DNA of 64,000 nucleotides, taken from assembly GCF_000189635.1 (NCBI RefSeq), contig NW_002476361.1, positions 1 to 64,000 of the forward strand, read 5' to 3'. The DNA comes from Tetrahymena thermophila SB210 (Eukaryota > Ciliophora > Oligohymenophorea > Hymenostomatida > Tetrahymenidae). This document shows, piece by piece, positions 1-12,230 of the stretch. Every line of letters starts with the position of its first letter. Position 1 is the first letter of the stretch. The position numbers and the translations under genes were made by a program. The notes under the pieces are model-generated. The model saw nothing but the letters and a program-made list of their open reading frames with translations. It ran no database searches and was not told where the DNA came from.

Positions 1-1
1 T

Positions 2-3000
2 CATTACAAAGTATATTTCAATCTATTGGGATTAATATAATTTAAAGCAGATGTAAGTTTTATTTAAATAAACAGAGTAATTTATTAGCAAATTAATAGC
101 TTAAGTCAGCTTAAGTTTTAATTTGAAAACTAAGAAAGTGTTATAATTTAAGAAATATTTATCAATAACTTTGGCAATTCTTTACTCACTTAAGAAGATA
201 ATAATCTATTTGATTTTTACAATGTGCAAAACTTCTAAAATTAAAAATTAGTTATTTAAAAAGGAAGCTAAATATTTGGTACTATTTTTTATCGTAGCAT
301 TGATAAATTTTGTTTAATTAGCTAAATAGATATTTAACCATAAAGTATTATCTCATAGAATTTAATTTAACTCTATAGTATTTCAAGTTTATTCATTGAT
401 AATTTGACAGTAATTGAAGCTAATGTCAATGCAAACTTAATAAATCTTGTAGATATAAGTTATTTACATTTTTTTAGTATCACATTAGAAAAAGTTATGA
501 TGAACTAAAATTATTTATTTTATCTGAAAAATATAGATTTTTTAACCTTCTCTTAACTAAAAATTTTTCAAATATCAACAATTTTAGAGCAAAACTCTAT
601 TATCTATCTTGAACAGGCAAGTTTTTTCATAAATAATAATGAATTAAAATTAATAGATATTTAAGCAGATTTAAATACTGAAAAAAATTTACAGTTATTA
701 GTTGTTAATGGATATTTATAAAAATTTGCAATATATCATTCAATAATATAGAATGGATCTTCTATTGATTTTGGCGGATGCTTAAAATTTATAAATAATT
801 TTAATTCACAAATATCTACAAATTTTTTTATTTAGAACTCTACTCTCATTTAATGTAGAAGTAAATTATTTGGAGGAGCCATTTCAGGAGGATTTAATGA
901 GGTATAAATTTAGAATTTGAATATTAGTAATTGCAGTAGTCAAATAGGCGGTGCACTTTATGTTGATTCTTAATAACAGTTAGATTTTAGAGAAATATTC
1001 TTTGAAAACAACTAAGGTTATCTTGCTGCAAATAATTTTAATCTAAATGCAATATAGATATAAATAGATGACATTTTTGAAGTAATGAGCATTAACGATA
1101 CCTATAAATTATCACATATAGATCAATACTTATATCCAGGCTTACTCTATTGCATCAAATTATAAATAAAAATTGATAAAACTTGGATAAGTGAGTATAA
1201 TAATACAAATTTTTTTGGGAATATGTACAATCTTTTGATCAATCCTTCTGATAATTTATTATTTGAAACACCTCCTTTTTTAAGCTAATTTTCAAACCCT
1301 TTCATCCTATGGTAGGGAAAAAATATAAATTTTAACGGAAAATAAGACATAGAGCTTGAATTACCTAAAATTAGCTTAGTTAAACCATAAAGCTTAAATT
1401 AAAAATCCTACAAAATATAAAATGGATGCCACAAAAAAGGCTTAGAAAAAGTCTTATTAAATTTAAAAAATACAAGTGAATTTTATTGTAGATACTGTGG
1501 TTCTACGAAAGCAAACTATGATGGAGATCAATGTTAGTCTTGTCAGTCATAATACTTTTCAGAATGTTATGCAAATTATTCTAATTTAAGACCATCTTAT
1601 TGGAGGTCAGATTATACAGTAGATTCTTCAAATATTGAAATATGTAAGAATAATATTTAAAGTTGTGTAGGAGGTAAATTAATTTCATTTTTTAAACATT
1701 CTAAAATAAATTATTTTTTTTTAATTTTAAATGAAATTTTAATAATAAAGTTTTATTTTAAGAGTTATTTTTGAAATAAAAATATTCTAAACTTTTAATA
1801 ATTTAAATAAAAGGAAATGGAGTTGGTAATGATTTATGCTATGAAGGTCATATTGGCCAATAATGCTTGTAATGTGATATCAATGGAGCATATTGGGGAG
1901 AAAGGTATACAAGCGAAGGTTTCTTTTAGTGTACAAAATGCAGTTCTATTAGCTTTAACTTTCTTAAGGTTATAATTTTAATACTGCTGCTCATTATTTA
2001 TATTGCTGTTATACTATTAGCTACTTTCAAAAGACTGTAAAATGAGATATGGGCTATTTATTTATCTAAAATGGGTATTTTCTATATTGGGAAGTCATTA
2101 TAATAATAATCACACGCCTCTACTTTTATGAAAATTTTAATGTTTCATTTATCAATTTTTCTGGTAGCTAACTATTTAAGTAAAATAGATATTTTATCTT
2201 CCGTTTTTACATATCAGCTGCTTTTATATAATCCCTTAAATTCATCATTTTTCTCTTTGAGTTGTTTACTTGCTGAATACAAATCAGATTCTACCAGTAT
2301 TGGCTACCTTGATTTATAATATAGTTTTCTGATCCCACTAGTAATCAGTAGCTTGGTTTTATTGTTTTCAGTTATTACATATTTCTTTAAAAAGAATCTT
2401 TTTAAATAAATTGTTTATACAGCATTTCTAGCTCTAATATCAATTTTTATTATGCTTTTCTAGACTATCCTTTTAGAAAAGTGTTTATCTAGCCTTTTCT
2501 GTATAGATTTAGGTAAAGATGCATCTTATTCTCTTATAGATCTAAGTTTATAATGCGGAGTATCTTCTGAGTTTATAAAGATACAGAGCCTTAGTCTTTC
2601 TATCTTGGTTGTTTTCTTGATATGTTTTCCTGCAGCTGTATTTTATAAGTTCATTAAATCTCACAAGAGATTACATTCTGTCTCTGTTATGTTCTCATAT
2701 GGATTTCTGTATATTGAATACAAAGAAAAATTCTACTTTTGGGAAATAATAAGGTTTATTTTAAAAAATATTCTGATATTACTCTATGTTTCTCTCAAGC
2801 AATATCCTTAAATAAGCACTATAATGATTTCTGTGCTTTTACTATCATATTTACTTGCCCTTAATACATATAACCCATTTAAATTGATACTTTTGAATAA
2901 TGTAGAAAAGATATCTATAACAATATCTATCCTCCTATTGTAATCTTCTAACATGTATCTCCAATTTGATTAAAACGAAAAAAGCTCTATCTAAAATTTC

Positions 3001-3255
3001 AGAAAAGCTTTTTACCTAATCATATAAATAGTGAACTTAATATTTGTTATTTATATTCTATGGATGATCCTAACTTCTTTTATGAAAAGTATACAAATTA
3101 AATTTAAATACTTGAAATGTTGTCGTATGAAGGAAAGAGATATTTCTAAAAACTTAAGAATTAATTAAATTGTTAAAAGAGTAATAAAATGTGTTAAGCA
3201 TATGAGATCGTAATAATTAAAAAGTATAATATCAAGTTAAGCTACTGATGTCTGA
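2..3255 (+). CDS. Large multi-pass membrane protein with beta-helix-like ectodomain (5' end outside window)
   Basis: Exons 2..1673 and 1814..3255, joined in phase, give 1037 residues and end at TGA. The frame is already open at the left edge, so the N-terminus lies outside the window. The first ~320 residues are short Asn/Ser-rich strand-like repeats with glycine turns (FGGAISGG, QIGGALYVDS). These resemble the parallel beta-helix/'polymorphic outer membrane protein' repeats common in Tetrahymena membrane proteins. A Cys-rich module follows (FYCRYCGS, CQSCQS), then a motif straddling the intron exit (CYEGHIGQQCLQCD, CTKC). The last ~450 residues hold about seven to nine hydrophobic segments and a basic cytoplasmic tail. 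The single intron (1674..1813, 140 nt) is GT..AG. The architecture matches 'transmembrane protein, putative' families of ciliates. I infer a cell-surface or vacuolar location but cannot name a ligand. More introns could lie upstream. Confidence 0.75.
1674..1813 (+). other. Intron of the membrane protein gene
   Basis: It is a GT..AG intron, richer in AT than the flanking exons. It splits a glycine codon, and removing it restores the reading frame through a Cys-rich motif. This is the only intron I could place in the gene. Confidence 0.7.
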
Positions 3256-4182
3256 ATTCTATCTATTTATTTTGTGTTTACATTTTATCATGTTTTTTTA
3301 ATTTATCATTTTAGATTTAATCTATTATAGCTTAGTAATTGAGATAAATATTTATTTATTTATTATTTAATAGTTATTTCTATCTATATAAAATTTTATT
3401 ATAAGTTTAGATTTATAATAATATAGTTTTTTTAAATTTATATTTAGCAAAAATAATAATAATTAATATATTTAATTTTGTTAGAAACATTTTACTTCCA
3501 AATTTAAAAAAGTTGTTTACAAATTACTAGATTTACTAACTAATAGTGGTTGAATTTTGAATTTGAAATTTTATATTTTTTATAAATTAGGAAATTAAGG
3601 AAGTTAGTTTTGCTTTTTAAATGACTTAAAGTTACATTTAAAAAAATTTTTTAATATTTATGTTACTACTTAATACAGAGTAAAAAATTATATTTTAATG
3701 TTTCTTACCTCCGCCAAACTCAAAATGAAAATTTAGGTGTCTAAAATAAAAAAGAAACATTTAAACCTAAGAGTAAACAAAAATTTAAATTAATGGTATT
3801 AAAAATAAAACTTTTAAACCAAAGAATTGTTTTTAGAGCAATACTAATCATTTGGTAATAGATATTTAAAAAATGTTTACTACATATTTTAATATAATGG
3901 AAGTATTACCATATTAATATAATTTAACAATCAATACAAATTATGATAAGTTTGATGGAGATTATTAGATTTAATAATAGGGTTTTGTATAAAAATGGAA
4001 ATTGAGTTCAATTATAATAAATAAATTAAATAATCCTTTTTAAATATATTGAGTAAACATTTTATCAATTTATTTTTAAAAAAAATATAATACTGATCTT
4101 TCGAATAAATTAGTGAATGTATTAATTTTGTACTTTTTCATTTTTATTTATTTTATATTTTAAAATATAAATCTTTATTTTA
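3256..4182. other. Intergenic, convergent gene ends
   Basis: AT-rich spacer between two convergent gene ends. The only island less AT-rich than its surroundings is near 3705-3740. On the minus strand it looks like a ~35-nt exon flanked by TTTTAG and GTAAG, but nothing around it continues a gene. Confidence 0.5.
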
Positions 4183-5559
4183 TCACATGATAGTTTAATC
4201 TTTGCTCGTTGTATTAGCAATAAATTGGTTTAATATTGCAAGAGCAACTTCTGGTTAATCCATAGGAACTTGATGGCCTGCTTGATAAACTCTCAAGAAT
4301 TATAGAATTCCAGCACTTTTAATTTAGCCTGCACTCTTTCCATTGACTATGTAATCCTCAAACTAAGCACTTTGGAATTCGGTTTACTTAGTCCATTACA
4401 TTTCACTTACCCAAGTCAAACCTCCACTAAATTTTATATTAAAATAAATTTTAAGAATATAAAAATTTTATATTTTTTACATATAATTGCAAATGAAATC
4501 TTAGTCTCCGCTATAAATTAAAACTTTAATTCCGCTTTCAAGAATTTAAGCAACATAGCTTGAATAGCCTACGAATATATCATTCTAAAGAGCTTTATGA
4601 ACTCTAGTTGAGCATTCTTCCCAGTTTCTACCTGAGACACCCAAAGCACTCTTTACATCTTCTCTTGCAAGGAAATTGTCAAGATTAGTCATGTTGTAGC
4701 ATAAAGAACCTAAGCATTATTTTCTGATATCGTAGACATTGAATTTTGGGGTTTCTCCAAATCCGGTAATATAGCCAAACCCAAGGTTGCAAGTTTAAGA
4801 AATTTATTGTAAAGGAGCATTTTTTTATATTAATTCTGAGCATTCTTTCAAAGTTGGATTTACCATAGTGCGATATTTGAAGGATGAAATTAAATTATTT
4901 TTTAATGCATATTCTCCATATGCAGGATACATTGTTTTAGGATCAACCTGATAATTTCATAAAAAATTAAAATTCATGTAAATAAAAAAGAATCTTACCT
5001 ATCCATTTCCTATAGCTACACCTTACAAGTTAATTTAACGATCTTTTCTCTTTAGTAGCTCAACTGTAATGGCTGGGATATATTTGCCTGCATAAGACTC
5101 GCCTGTAATAAATAAAGGTCTTCCAATATACTATGGATTTTAATCCAAAAATCCTTTAATGAATGTATAAAAGTTTTATCCTAAAGCTGTCTCACTTGTC
5201 ACTAAATCTTCAGTTTCTGCATTTGAGAAACCAGTTCCCACAGGTTAATCTATAAAGACGAGATTAGCTTAATTGTTCCAAGAGTAAGGATTGTTTGAAA
5301 GAGTCTGGTTATCATTTACAGTAAAAGGCCCATTTTCTAGGAAAAGCCCAAGTTCTGAAGAGCATCCTGGACCACCACTTAACCAGAAAACCAAGGGATC
5401 TTATGATGGATTTGCTCTAGATTCAAAATGAAAATAAAATATATCGCTAGTGTTACTTATTTGAACCAACCCTGTTGAGTAGGTTTCATTCAAGAACAAA
5501 GGATTTTGCAAGCAAAACCCTAAGGAAAGGAGAGAAAGTATTAAAAGTATTTATTTCAT
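4183..5559 (-). CDS. Serine carboxypeptidase, S10 family (copy 1)
   Basis: Exons on the minus strand are 5559..4999, 4947..4481 and 4426..4183, giving 423 residues. An N-terminal hydrophobic signal peptide ([16 protein letters not shown]) is followed by [10 protein letters not shown], the conserved start of all copies here. S10 hallmarks seen are [21 protein letters not shown], nucleophile Ser155 in GESYAG, the Asp block at about 334-340 (GDQDFICN), and His394 in [10 protein letters not shown]. The family removes C-terminal residues from peptides at acid pH in lysosomes or after secretion. The C-terminus is about nine residues longer than in the other copies. It is first of three tandem copies, all on the minus strand. 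Introns are 51 and 54 nt, at positions identical in all five intact copies. TAA/TAG occur in frame many times, as expected for code 6. Confidence 0.93.
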
Positions 5560-6219
5560 GATCGAATTTGATTTAAATTTAATATTAACTAATTTAATTA
5601 TTTATTTTTTATTAAAAACCTTCTCTGTTATTTCAAGCTCAAAATACACATAAATAAAATATCTTGCTTGCTGGTGCTGCTATTTACACATTTTTAAATT
5701 AAAAATCTTTTATGATTTAATTTAAATAGGTAAGTAGACAGTGTATTCACGAAATTCTTTCATAATTAAAAAATATAAATTTATCTAATTATCCTTTAGG
5801 ATTAAAGTATTTATCTATTACTTTTTTATTAAATTAGATCATCTAAAGATTTAATTTATACAAATAAATAGGTAATTTCAAATCTTATCAAATGAGTTAT
5901 ACCAAAATTGTTTGAATTTTGATGAAATTTAATCAAAGAGCAACGAAATTCAGAATTTTTATCAAAAATGAATAACTAAATTTATCAAAAGTTTCATTAT
6001 TTAGTCAAAATAAAATTTATTTAATTTTGAATAGGAAATAGTAAAAATAATTGGAAATGAGTATTTTCAATCAGATAAAAGAGTTTAATCAAAATATGAA
6101 AGTATTTATTAATTATTATTAATATTTAAAACACATTCATACAATAATTTTATAATCAATCAATATTTTTAAATCTTAAAAAATTATAAATTTATATTGA
6201 TAAAAGTAACAACTTTCAA
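5560..6219. other. Intergenic between S10 copies 1 and 2
   Basis: AT-rich spacer holding the presumed promoter of copy 1 and the 3' flank of copy 2. I see no ORF with coding composition and no RNA gene. Confidence 0.5.
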
Positions 6220-7836
6220 TCAATTTTAAGAAATAAATGAGTTGATCATATGAAGAGCAACTTAAGGTTAGTCCATTGGTACCATATGTCCAGCTTGATA
6301 AACCTTAAGGAAATTAAAATTGCCTGTTCCTTTAATTTCACCTGCACTTTTTCCTTCAACAATGTAATCACTGAATTGAGCTTTCTAGAAATCAGCTTGA
6401 CCTGACCATTTCATTTTATTAGTCCAAGCAAGACCACCACTTTAGTCAAAATAAAATAAATAAATAAATAAATAAAATTATCACTTAATTTTATTAAATC
6501 ACAACTTAAATTTGCATTAATTATTTTGTTCAAATAATGTTATTAGTAGTAATATAAATAATTTACATGTAATTGCAAGCGAAATCTTGATCTCCACTGT
6601 AGACCAAAACCTTGACATTATTTTGTAGGACAAAAGCAACATCGTTAGCAAGATTAACATTTTCATCATGCTAAAGTTCTTAATGAACAGCATATGAGCA
6701 CTCCTACCATTCTCTTCCAGAAACACCCAAAGCTGTCTTTACGTCTTCTCTTGCAAGGAAATTGTCAACATTTGTCATATTATAACACAAAGCACCAATG
6801 CAAGGCTTTCTGATATCATAAACGTTGAATTTAGGTTTACCAAGACCAACAATAGTTTTGTAACCAATATCGCATGATAATTCAATTAAAAACAAAGGAG
6901 CTTTAATAGCAATTAAGCTTTCACAAACACTATAGGCAGGTTTTACAATAGCATAATATTACAAATCATTAATTAACTTGTTTTTGTGGGCATATTCACC
7001 ATAAGCTGGTTATTAAACTTCAGGGGTAACCTATTTTACAAAATTTTATAATAAATTTAAATTATTTTTAAAAAAATTAATATAATTTTATTTAAACTAA
7101 CATTTGGCATTTGAAAAAAATTATATGAATTAGAATTAATTATTTTGTATTTTAAATGTGAAAATAATATCTTCAATATATAATATCTATAAATATTTTG
7201 ATTAATCAAATTATTAGCCAAGTTTTTTAATTTCTTTTTTTAAATTCTTATTATATAAAAGGAGTTTGTATTTACCCATCCATTACCAATTGCAAGACCT
7301 TACAAATTAATATCTTTATTTGCTTGTCTAACAAGTTCAGCACCAATAGCAGGAATGTAGTGACCTGCATAAGATTCACCAGTAACAAAGAGAGGTCTTC
7401 CCTTGTATTGAGGATTCTATTCTAAGAAACCTAAAACAAATTAGTAGAAATCTTCTCCAACTTCTTCTTCATTCTTAACAAGCTCACCCATGCCAGCTTT
7501 TGAAAAGCCAGTACCTACAGGCTAATCAACAAAGACAAGGTTTGCGTTATTATTCCAAGAGTAAGGATTATATTTCAGAGATAGGTCATCATTAACAGAA
7601 AAGGGGCCATTTTCAGTAAATAAAGCGAGTTCTGAAGAGCAACCAGGTCCACCTGTCAACCAAAATACTAATGGATCTTTTTGAGCATCACTTCTTGAAA
7701 CAAAATGCCAGTAGAAAATATCACTAGCTTTACCAATATTTACAAGACCAGTGGTGTAAGTTTCATTCAAGAACAAGGGATTTTAAGAGCAAAAGGCTAA
7801 ACCTAATACTGCTAGCAACAAAATAAATTTATTCAT
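6220..7836 (-). CDS. Serine carboxypeptidase, S10 family (copy 2)
   Basis: Exons are 7836..7276, 7030..6567 and 6439..6220, giving 414 residues. The signal peptide is MNKFILLLAVLGLAFC. Conserved blocks are [28 protein letters not shown] with Ser155, GDQDFACN at about 333-340, and [10 protein letters not shown] with His393. The triad is complete, so an active acid carboxypeptidase is expected. The first intron (245 nt) is much longer than in copies 1 and 3, but it sits at the same codon boundary after GNGW. The second intron (127 nt) interrupts the codon before the GG that follows CNY. The start was chosen because a signal peptide follows directly and exon 1 is 561 nt, as in three other copies. 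Confidence 0.93.
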
Positions 7837-8814
7837 AATTTCAGCAGAAAAACCTATTTTTGTATGATTATTAAATTATACTTTAAAAGATATCTATTTA
7901 ATATATTTTTGAATAGTTTACTTAATAATGTTTGATCACTTACCAAAAATGATCAATTATTATAAATTGAATATATGAAATAATTACACTCAATTTATAT
8001 AATTGACTTACCTAAGCAAATATGAACAGCTATTTTAAAATAAAATATTATTTTTCGCTTTTACTTTTAAATCCACAAATAAATTTATGAAATTCAGGTT
8101 CGAAAACATAGAAAGGCAAAAAAATGAATGAGAAGAAAAAATATTCAAGACGCTTTTCTCAAAAAAGAAAATTATAAAAGAATTTCCATTTAATTAAATC
8201 AATTAATAAACAATTTGTAAAAAAAAGATTTGAAGGATTTTAAAAATTTTAATAATTAAAATAGAATATTAAAAATATCTCATGATTAATATTAATATGA
8301 AATTATTTTTTCCTTTAAAATGTTTTTTCTATTTATTCTTCTTTTTTTTGAATTATTTTTTAAACAAGATTGTAAATAATTGCTTTAAATAAATCTTATA
8401 CACAATGTAAAAATAAATTGTACTTCAAAAATTTAATTAAATTTATTTAAAGCTTATTTCATACTTAAAATTAATTAAATGTAATTAAATGTAATTAAAT
8501 GTAATTTCTCAAATTATTTTGAATATAAAATTATTTATTACGAATATAATGTTCATTTAATTATTTTAATTAATATATCTTACAATTAATTCAAATTTTA
8601 AAACCTGTTTAATCACTTGTATATAAATTTATTTTTTGCATGTATAATATTATGAAAAATATATTTTTATTTTATCTGTTTATAAACATTACAAAAAAAT
8701 AATACAAGAAATAAATAGTTAAATTAATTTCAGTTTTAAAATAGTTATTGCAAAAATTACAAAATATCAAGTAAATAAATATTTTTATAACTTTCTAATT
8801 AATAATATGTACTG
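7837..8814. other. Intergenic between S10 copies 2 and 3
   Basis: AT-rich, with a short direct triplet of the ten-base unit ATTAAATGTA near 8470-8500. Nothing else is recognisable. Confidence 0.5.
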
Positions 8815-10180
8815 TCAATTAGAAATAAATTTATTAATCATTTCAAGAGCAACTTCAGGTTAGTCCATGGGAACTTAGTGACCAGCTTGATAAACTCTGA
8901 AGAATTGCAAAATACCAGCACTTTTAATTTGACCAGCACTCTTTCCGTTAATGATGTATTCTTCAAATTTAGCATTTTTGAATTCTTCTTACTTAGTCCA
9001 TTCCATTTCATTTACCCATTCTAAGCCACCACTTTTATTTATTTATTTAATTAATTAATGTAACAATAAATATAAATTTTATTGTAATAAAATTACAGAT
9101 AATTGCAAATAAAGTCTTAGTCTCCGCTATAAACCAAAACCTTGATTCCGTTTTCAAGAATATCAGCGACCTTATCAGCATAGCTTACAAAATAATCTCT
9201 AGAAAGAGCCTTATGTACTTCATTAGAACACTCCTACCAGGTTCTACCAGAAACACCTAAAATAGATTTTACATCATCTCTGGCAAGGAAATTATCAAGA
9301 TTTGTCATATTGTAGCATAAAGAACCTTCGCATTTTTTTCTAATATCGTAGACATTAAACTTTGGAACTTCTCCAAATCCAACAATTGTTTAATAGGCTA
9401 GATTGCATGTGTTACTAATTTTAGTTAAAGAGGCGTTTCTACCTATCAAATATGAGCACGTTTTTAAAACAGGTTTAATAAAAGCATAGTATTCTAATGA
9501 AGAAATAAGTTTATTTTCATAAGCATATTGACCGTAAGCTGGATATTAAACTTTGGGGTTAACCTATTAATTTAAATGTAAATTATTAAATATTATAGTT
9601 GCTTAATTTATCATACCAATCCGTTTCCAATAGCGAGACCTTATAAATTAATATGAGGGTTATTTTTTTTTATTAATTCATAACCTATTGCAGGAATGAA
9701 GTGACCAGCATAAGATTCCCCTGTAATAAACAAAGGTCTTCCAATATATTATTGATTCTAATTTAAGAATCCCAAAAGGAAATTGTAAAAATTTTAAGCT
9801 ACTTGGTCTTCGTTTGTAGATAGCTCTTCAGTACTAGCTTTAGAGAAACCAGTTCCTACAGGTTGGTCAACAAAAACAACATTTGCCTTTTCATTCCAAG
9901 AATAAGGATTGCTTGAAAGAGTCTAGTTATCATTTACGATAAAAGGACCATTTTCTAAGAAAAGTGCAAGTTCTGAAGAACAGCCAGGACCACCACTAAG
10001 CCAGAAAACAATAGGATCGGTTGCTGGATTAGATCTAGACTCAAAATGCCAGTAGAAAATATCACTAGATTTTTGAATATTTACAAATCCCGTAGTGTAT
10101 GTTTCATTAAGGAATAAAGGATTTTAAGTACAAGTACCAAAGGTAAACAGACTCAACAATAATAATAAAGTAATTCTCAT
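8815..10180 (-). CDS. Serine carboxypeptidase, S10 family (copy 3)
   Basis: Exons are 10180..9617, 9563..9097 and 9031..8815, giving 415 residues. The signal peptide ([17 protein letters not shown]) is one residue longer than in the others. Motifs seen are [32 protein letters not shown] with Ser156, a GDQDFICN block, and [10 protein letters not shown] with His395. Introns of 53 and 65 nt are at the same positions and phases (0 and 2) as in the other copies. The first donor is GTATGA, less usual than GTAAG. By eye its closest relative is copy 1, whose C-terminal region (MDQPEVAL) it shares. A secreted or lysosomal acid exopeptidase is expected. Confidence 0.93.
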
Positions 10181-10678
10181 TTTTTATTTATAGTATTTTC
10201 AATAAATTTTTCTATTTGTTTATTTAATTATAAAATTTGTGGGTTATTTAGTTAAAATTTTATATTAAAAAATAGGCTTTTAAGATTTTTTGATAATATC
10301 AATAAATATACCTTATTTAACCTAGTTGTTCTTTTATAAGATTTCCCTTGATTATATTTAAATTCTTTTACATAAATTGGCATTACAAATAAATAAATTT
10401 AACTTTTTACAAGAATTTATAAGATTTAATTAATCTAATTAATTATTTCACATGCATTTATTTTAATTTGTATTTTTTATTTATGACATTATATGTCAAG
10501 TTAAATTATTTTTTAAGTAATTATAAAGAAGTTAATTGCTTTATTTAAATATCAACTAACTCAATTTTACTTATTAAATATATTAATATGTATTTTATGA
10601 AATTACTTATTTTATTATTATGATCATTGATAAGATTAAAAATAATTTTTAATACATAAATGAATTAATATTCTATTC
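10181..10678. other. Intergenic between copy 3 and S10 remnant
   Basis: AT-rich. Any S10 sequence that once followed the remnant's N-terminal codons is no longer recognisable here. Confidence 0.45.
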
Positions 10679-10771
10679 AAATCCTGTTATGTATGTTTCA
10701 TTCAGAAACAAAGAATTTTAAGTAAAAAAACCCAAGGCAAGTAAACTTAATATTAAAATTGCTTTTCTCAT
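10679..10771 (-). pseudogene. N-terminal remnant of a sixth S10 carboxypeptidase gene
   Basis: Thirty-one codons read MRKAILILSLLALGFF, then TQNSLFLNETYITGF. This is the signal peptide plus the invariant first block of the S10 copies, closest to the copy at 38192. Similarity stops abruptly after TGF: the next codons are unrelated AT-rich sequence, and none of [14 protein letters not shown] or AGH follows. Only 93 nt survive and their frame is intact, which suggests a recent truncated duplicate rather than an old decayed one. A short expressed peptide cannot be excluded. Confidence 0.8.
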
Positions 10772-12230
10772 ATCAAACAAATTTCTTATCTGATTTTTAA
10801 ATAATTTATTTAATTAATAAATTATAAATTTTTTAATTATTTGGCGAAGGTTTTAAACAAAAAATATTTCAATAACCTTAGAGAATGTAATTATTAAATA
10901 ATTATTGTTTTTAAAATCCTTATTTAGATAGAATGTAAATAGGTGAGCCAAAATATAAAATTTAATTTAGAATTTATGCATAAATAAATGCTAAGATATC
11001 TAGATGCTTTAAAATAATTATAAATCTCATTTTTATTAATTTCAAAATGATTTTAAATCTAACCATATCATAAATGCTCAATATTTTTTTCTCTTATCTA
11101 ATATAAAATATATTACTTTTAATTTTGAGAATGAATATTTATCATTTTACAATTCCTATTGCAATTGAAAATGAAATGAGTAAAAAAATATAAGTTTTCA
11201 TTATTTTAGAAATTTATTTTCTCAAATTCAATTTGAGAAAAAATTACAAACTTTTAATTTCTCAAAACTATAATATTGTGATTATAATAATTAAAAAGAA
11301 TATTATAAATACTATCTGCATATTTATAGAAATTTATTATCTTATTCTGTAGGTGATTTAATTTAATCTCAACAATATTATTAGAATAAAAAAAACAAAC
11401 ATTATGTATGATATTAGCAAAAATTATTTTACTAAAATTTACAAGTGAAGAAATGTCTGATTAAATAAAATTAATATCAAAAATAATTTTATTTTAAAAC
11501 ATATTATAAATTTATTTCCATTACTGTAATAATTTATGATAAAACAATTAAGTTTTTGTCAGAGCTAATTATGAGGGAGGATTGTAATAAATTTAAAAAG
11601 GTCTCTTGACAAGATTATTTCATTTTAAATATAATCAAAACATTTTCCATTTTATCAAATTCAACTTATTTATTTGTGCAAAAATTAGTTTTTTAAATAT
11701 TTTCAAAAAAATTCCTATTTTTTTATTGCTCTTGTCACTTGCTATCAGATGATTGATAAGCTATTTTAAAAGTACCAAATGTTTTACTTTAATAATACAT
11801 AAAAAAATGAATAAATTATTTTTAACTAAAATTAGAGAACAATTTATTACTAATAAAGAATAAGTTAACTTTTTCATTTTATAAATCTGATATTTGAAAT
11901 ATTTTATACTAAGTCACAATCAAACACATGTTTTATAATGGTAATTAAAGGTAATGGTTGTTAAATTTATAAATCAGCACCTTTTTTTTAATAAAAAATA
12001 ACCAAAATTTGTGATCGATAGTAATAGTTGTAAAATTTTTATTTTTAGCTATTGATTAAAAATATTACTTTTTATCCTTTTGAAATGTTAAAATTTTAAT
12101 ATGAATATTTGATTAATATTTTTCTAAATGTAAGTGATAAATTTTTAAGATAATAAATATAAGTGGACAAAATTTATCAATTATTAAATTAAAAAATAAA
12201 ATAGGAAAAATAAGATTTTATTGAACAGAA
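10772..12230. other. Intergenic, 1.46 kb
   Basis: Very AT-rich spacer between the minus-strand peptidase cluster and the plus-strand A/B array. I see no conserved ORF, RNA gene or repeat. It should hold the divergent promoters. Confidence 0.5.
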
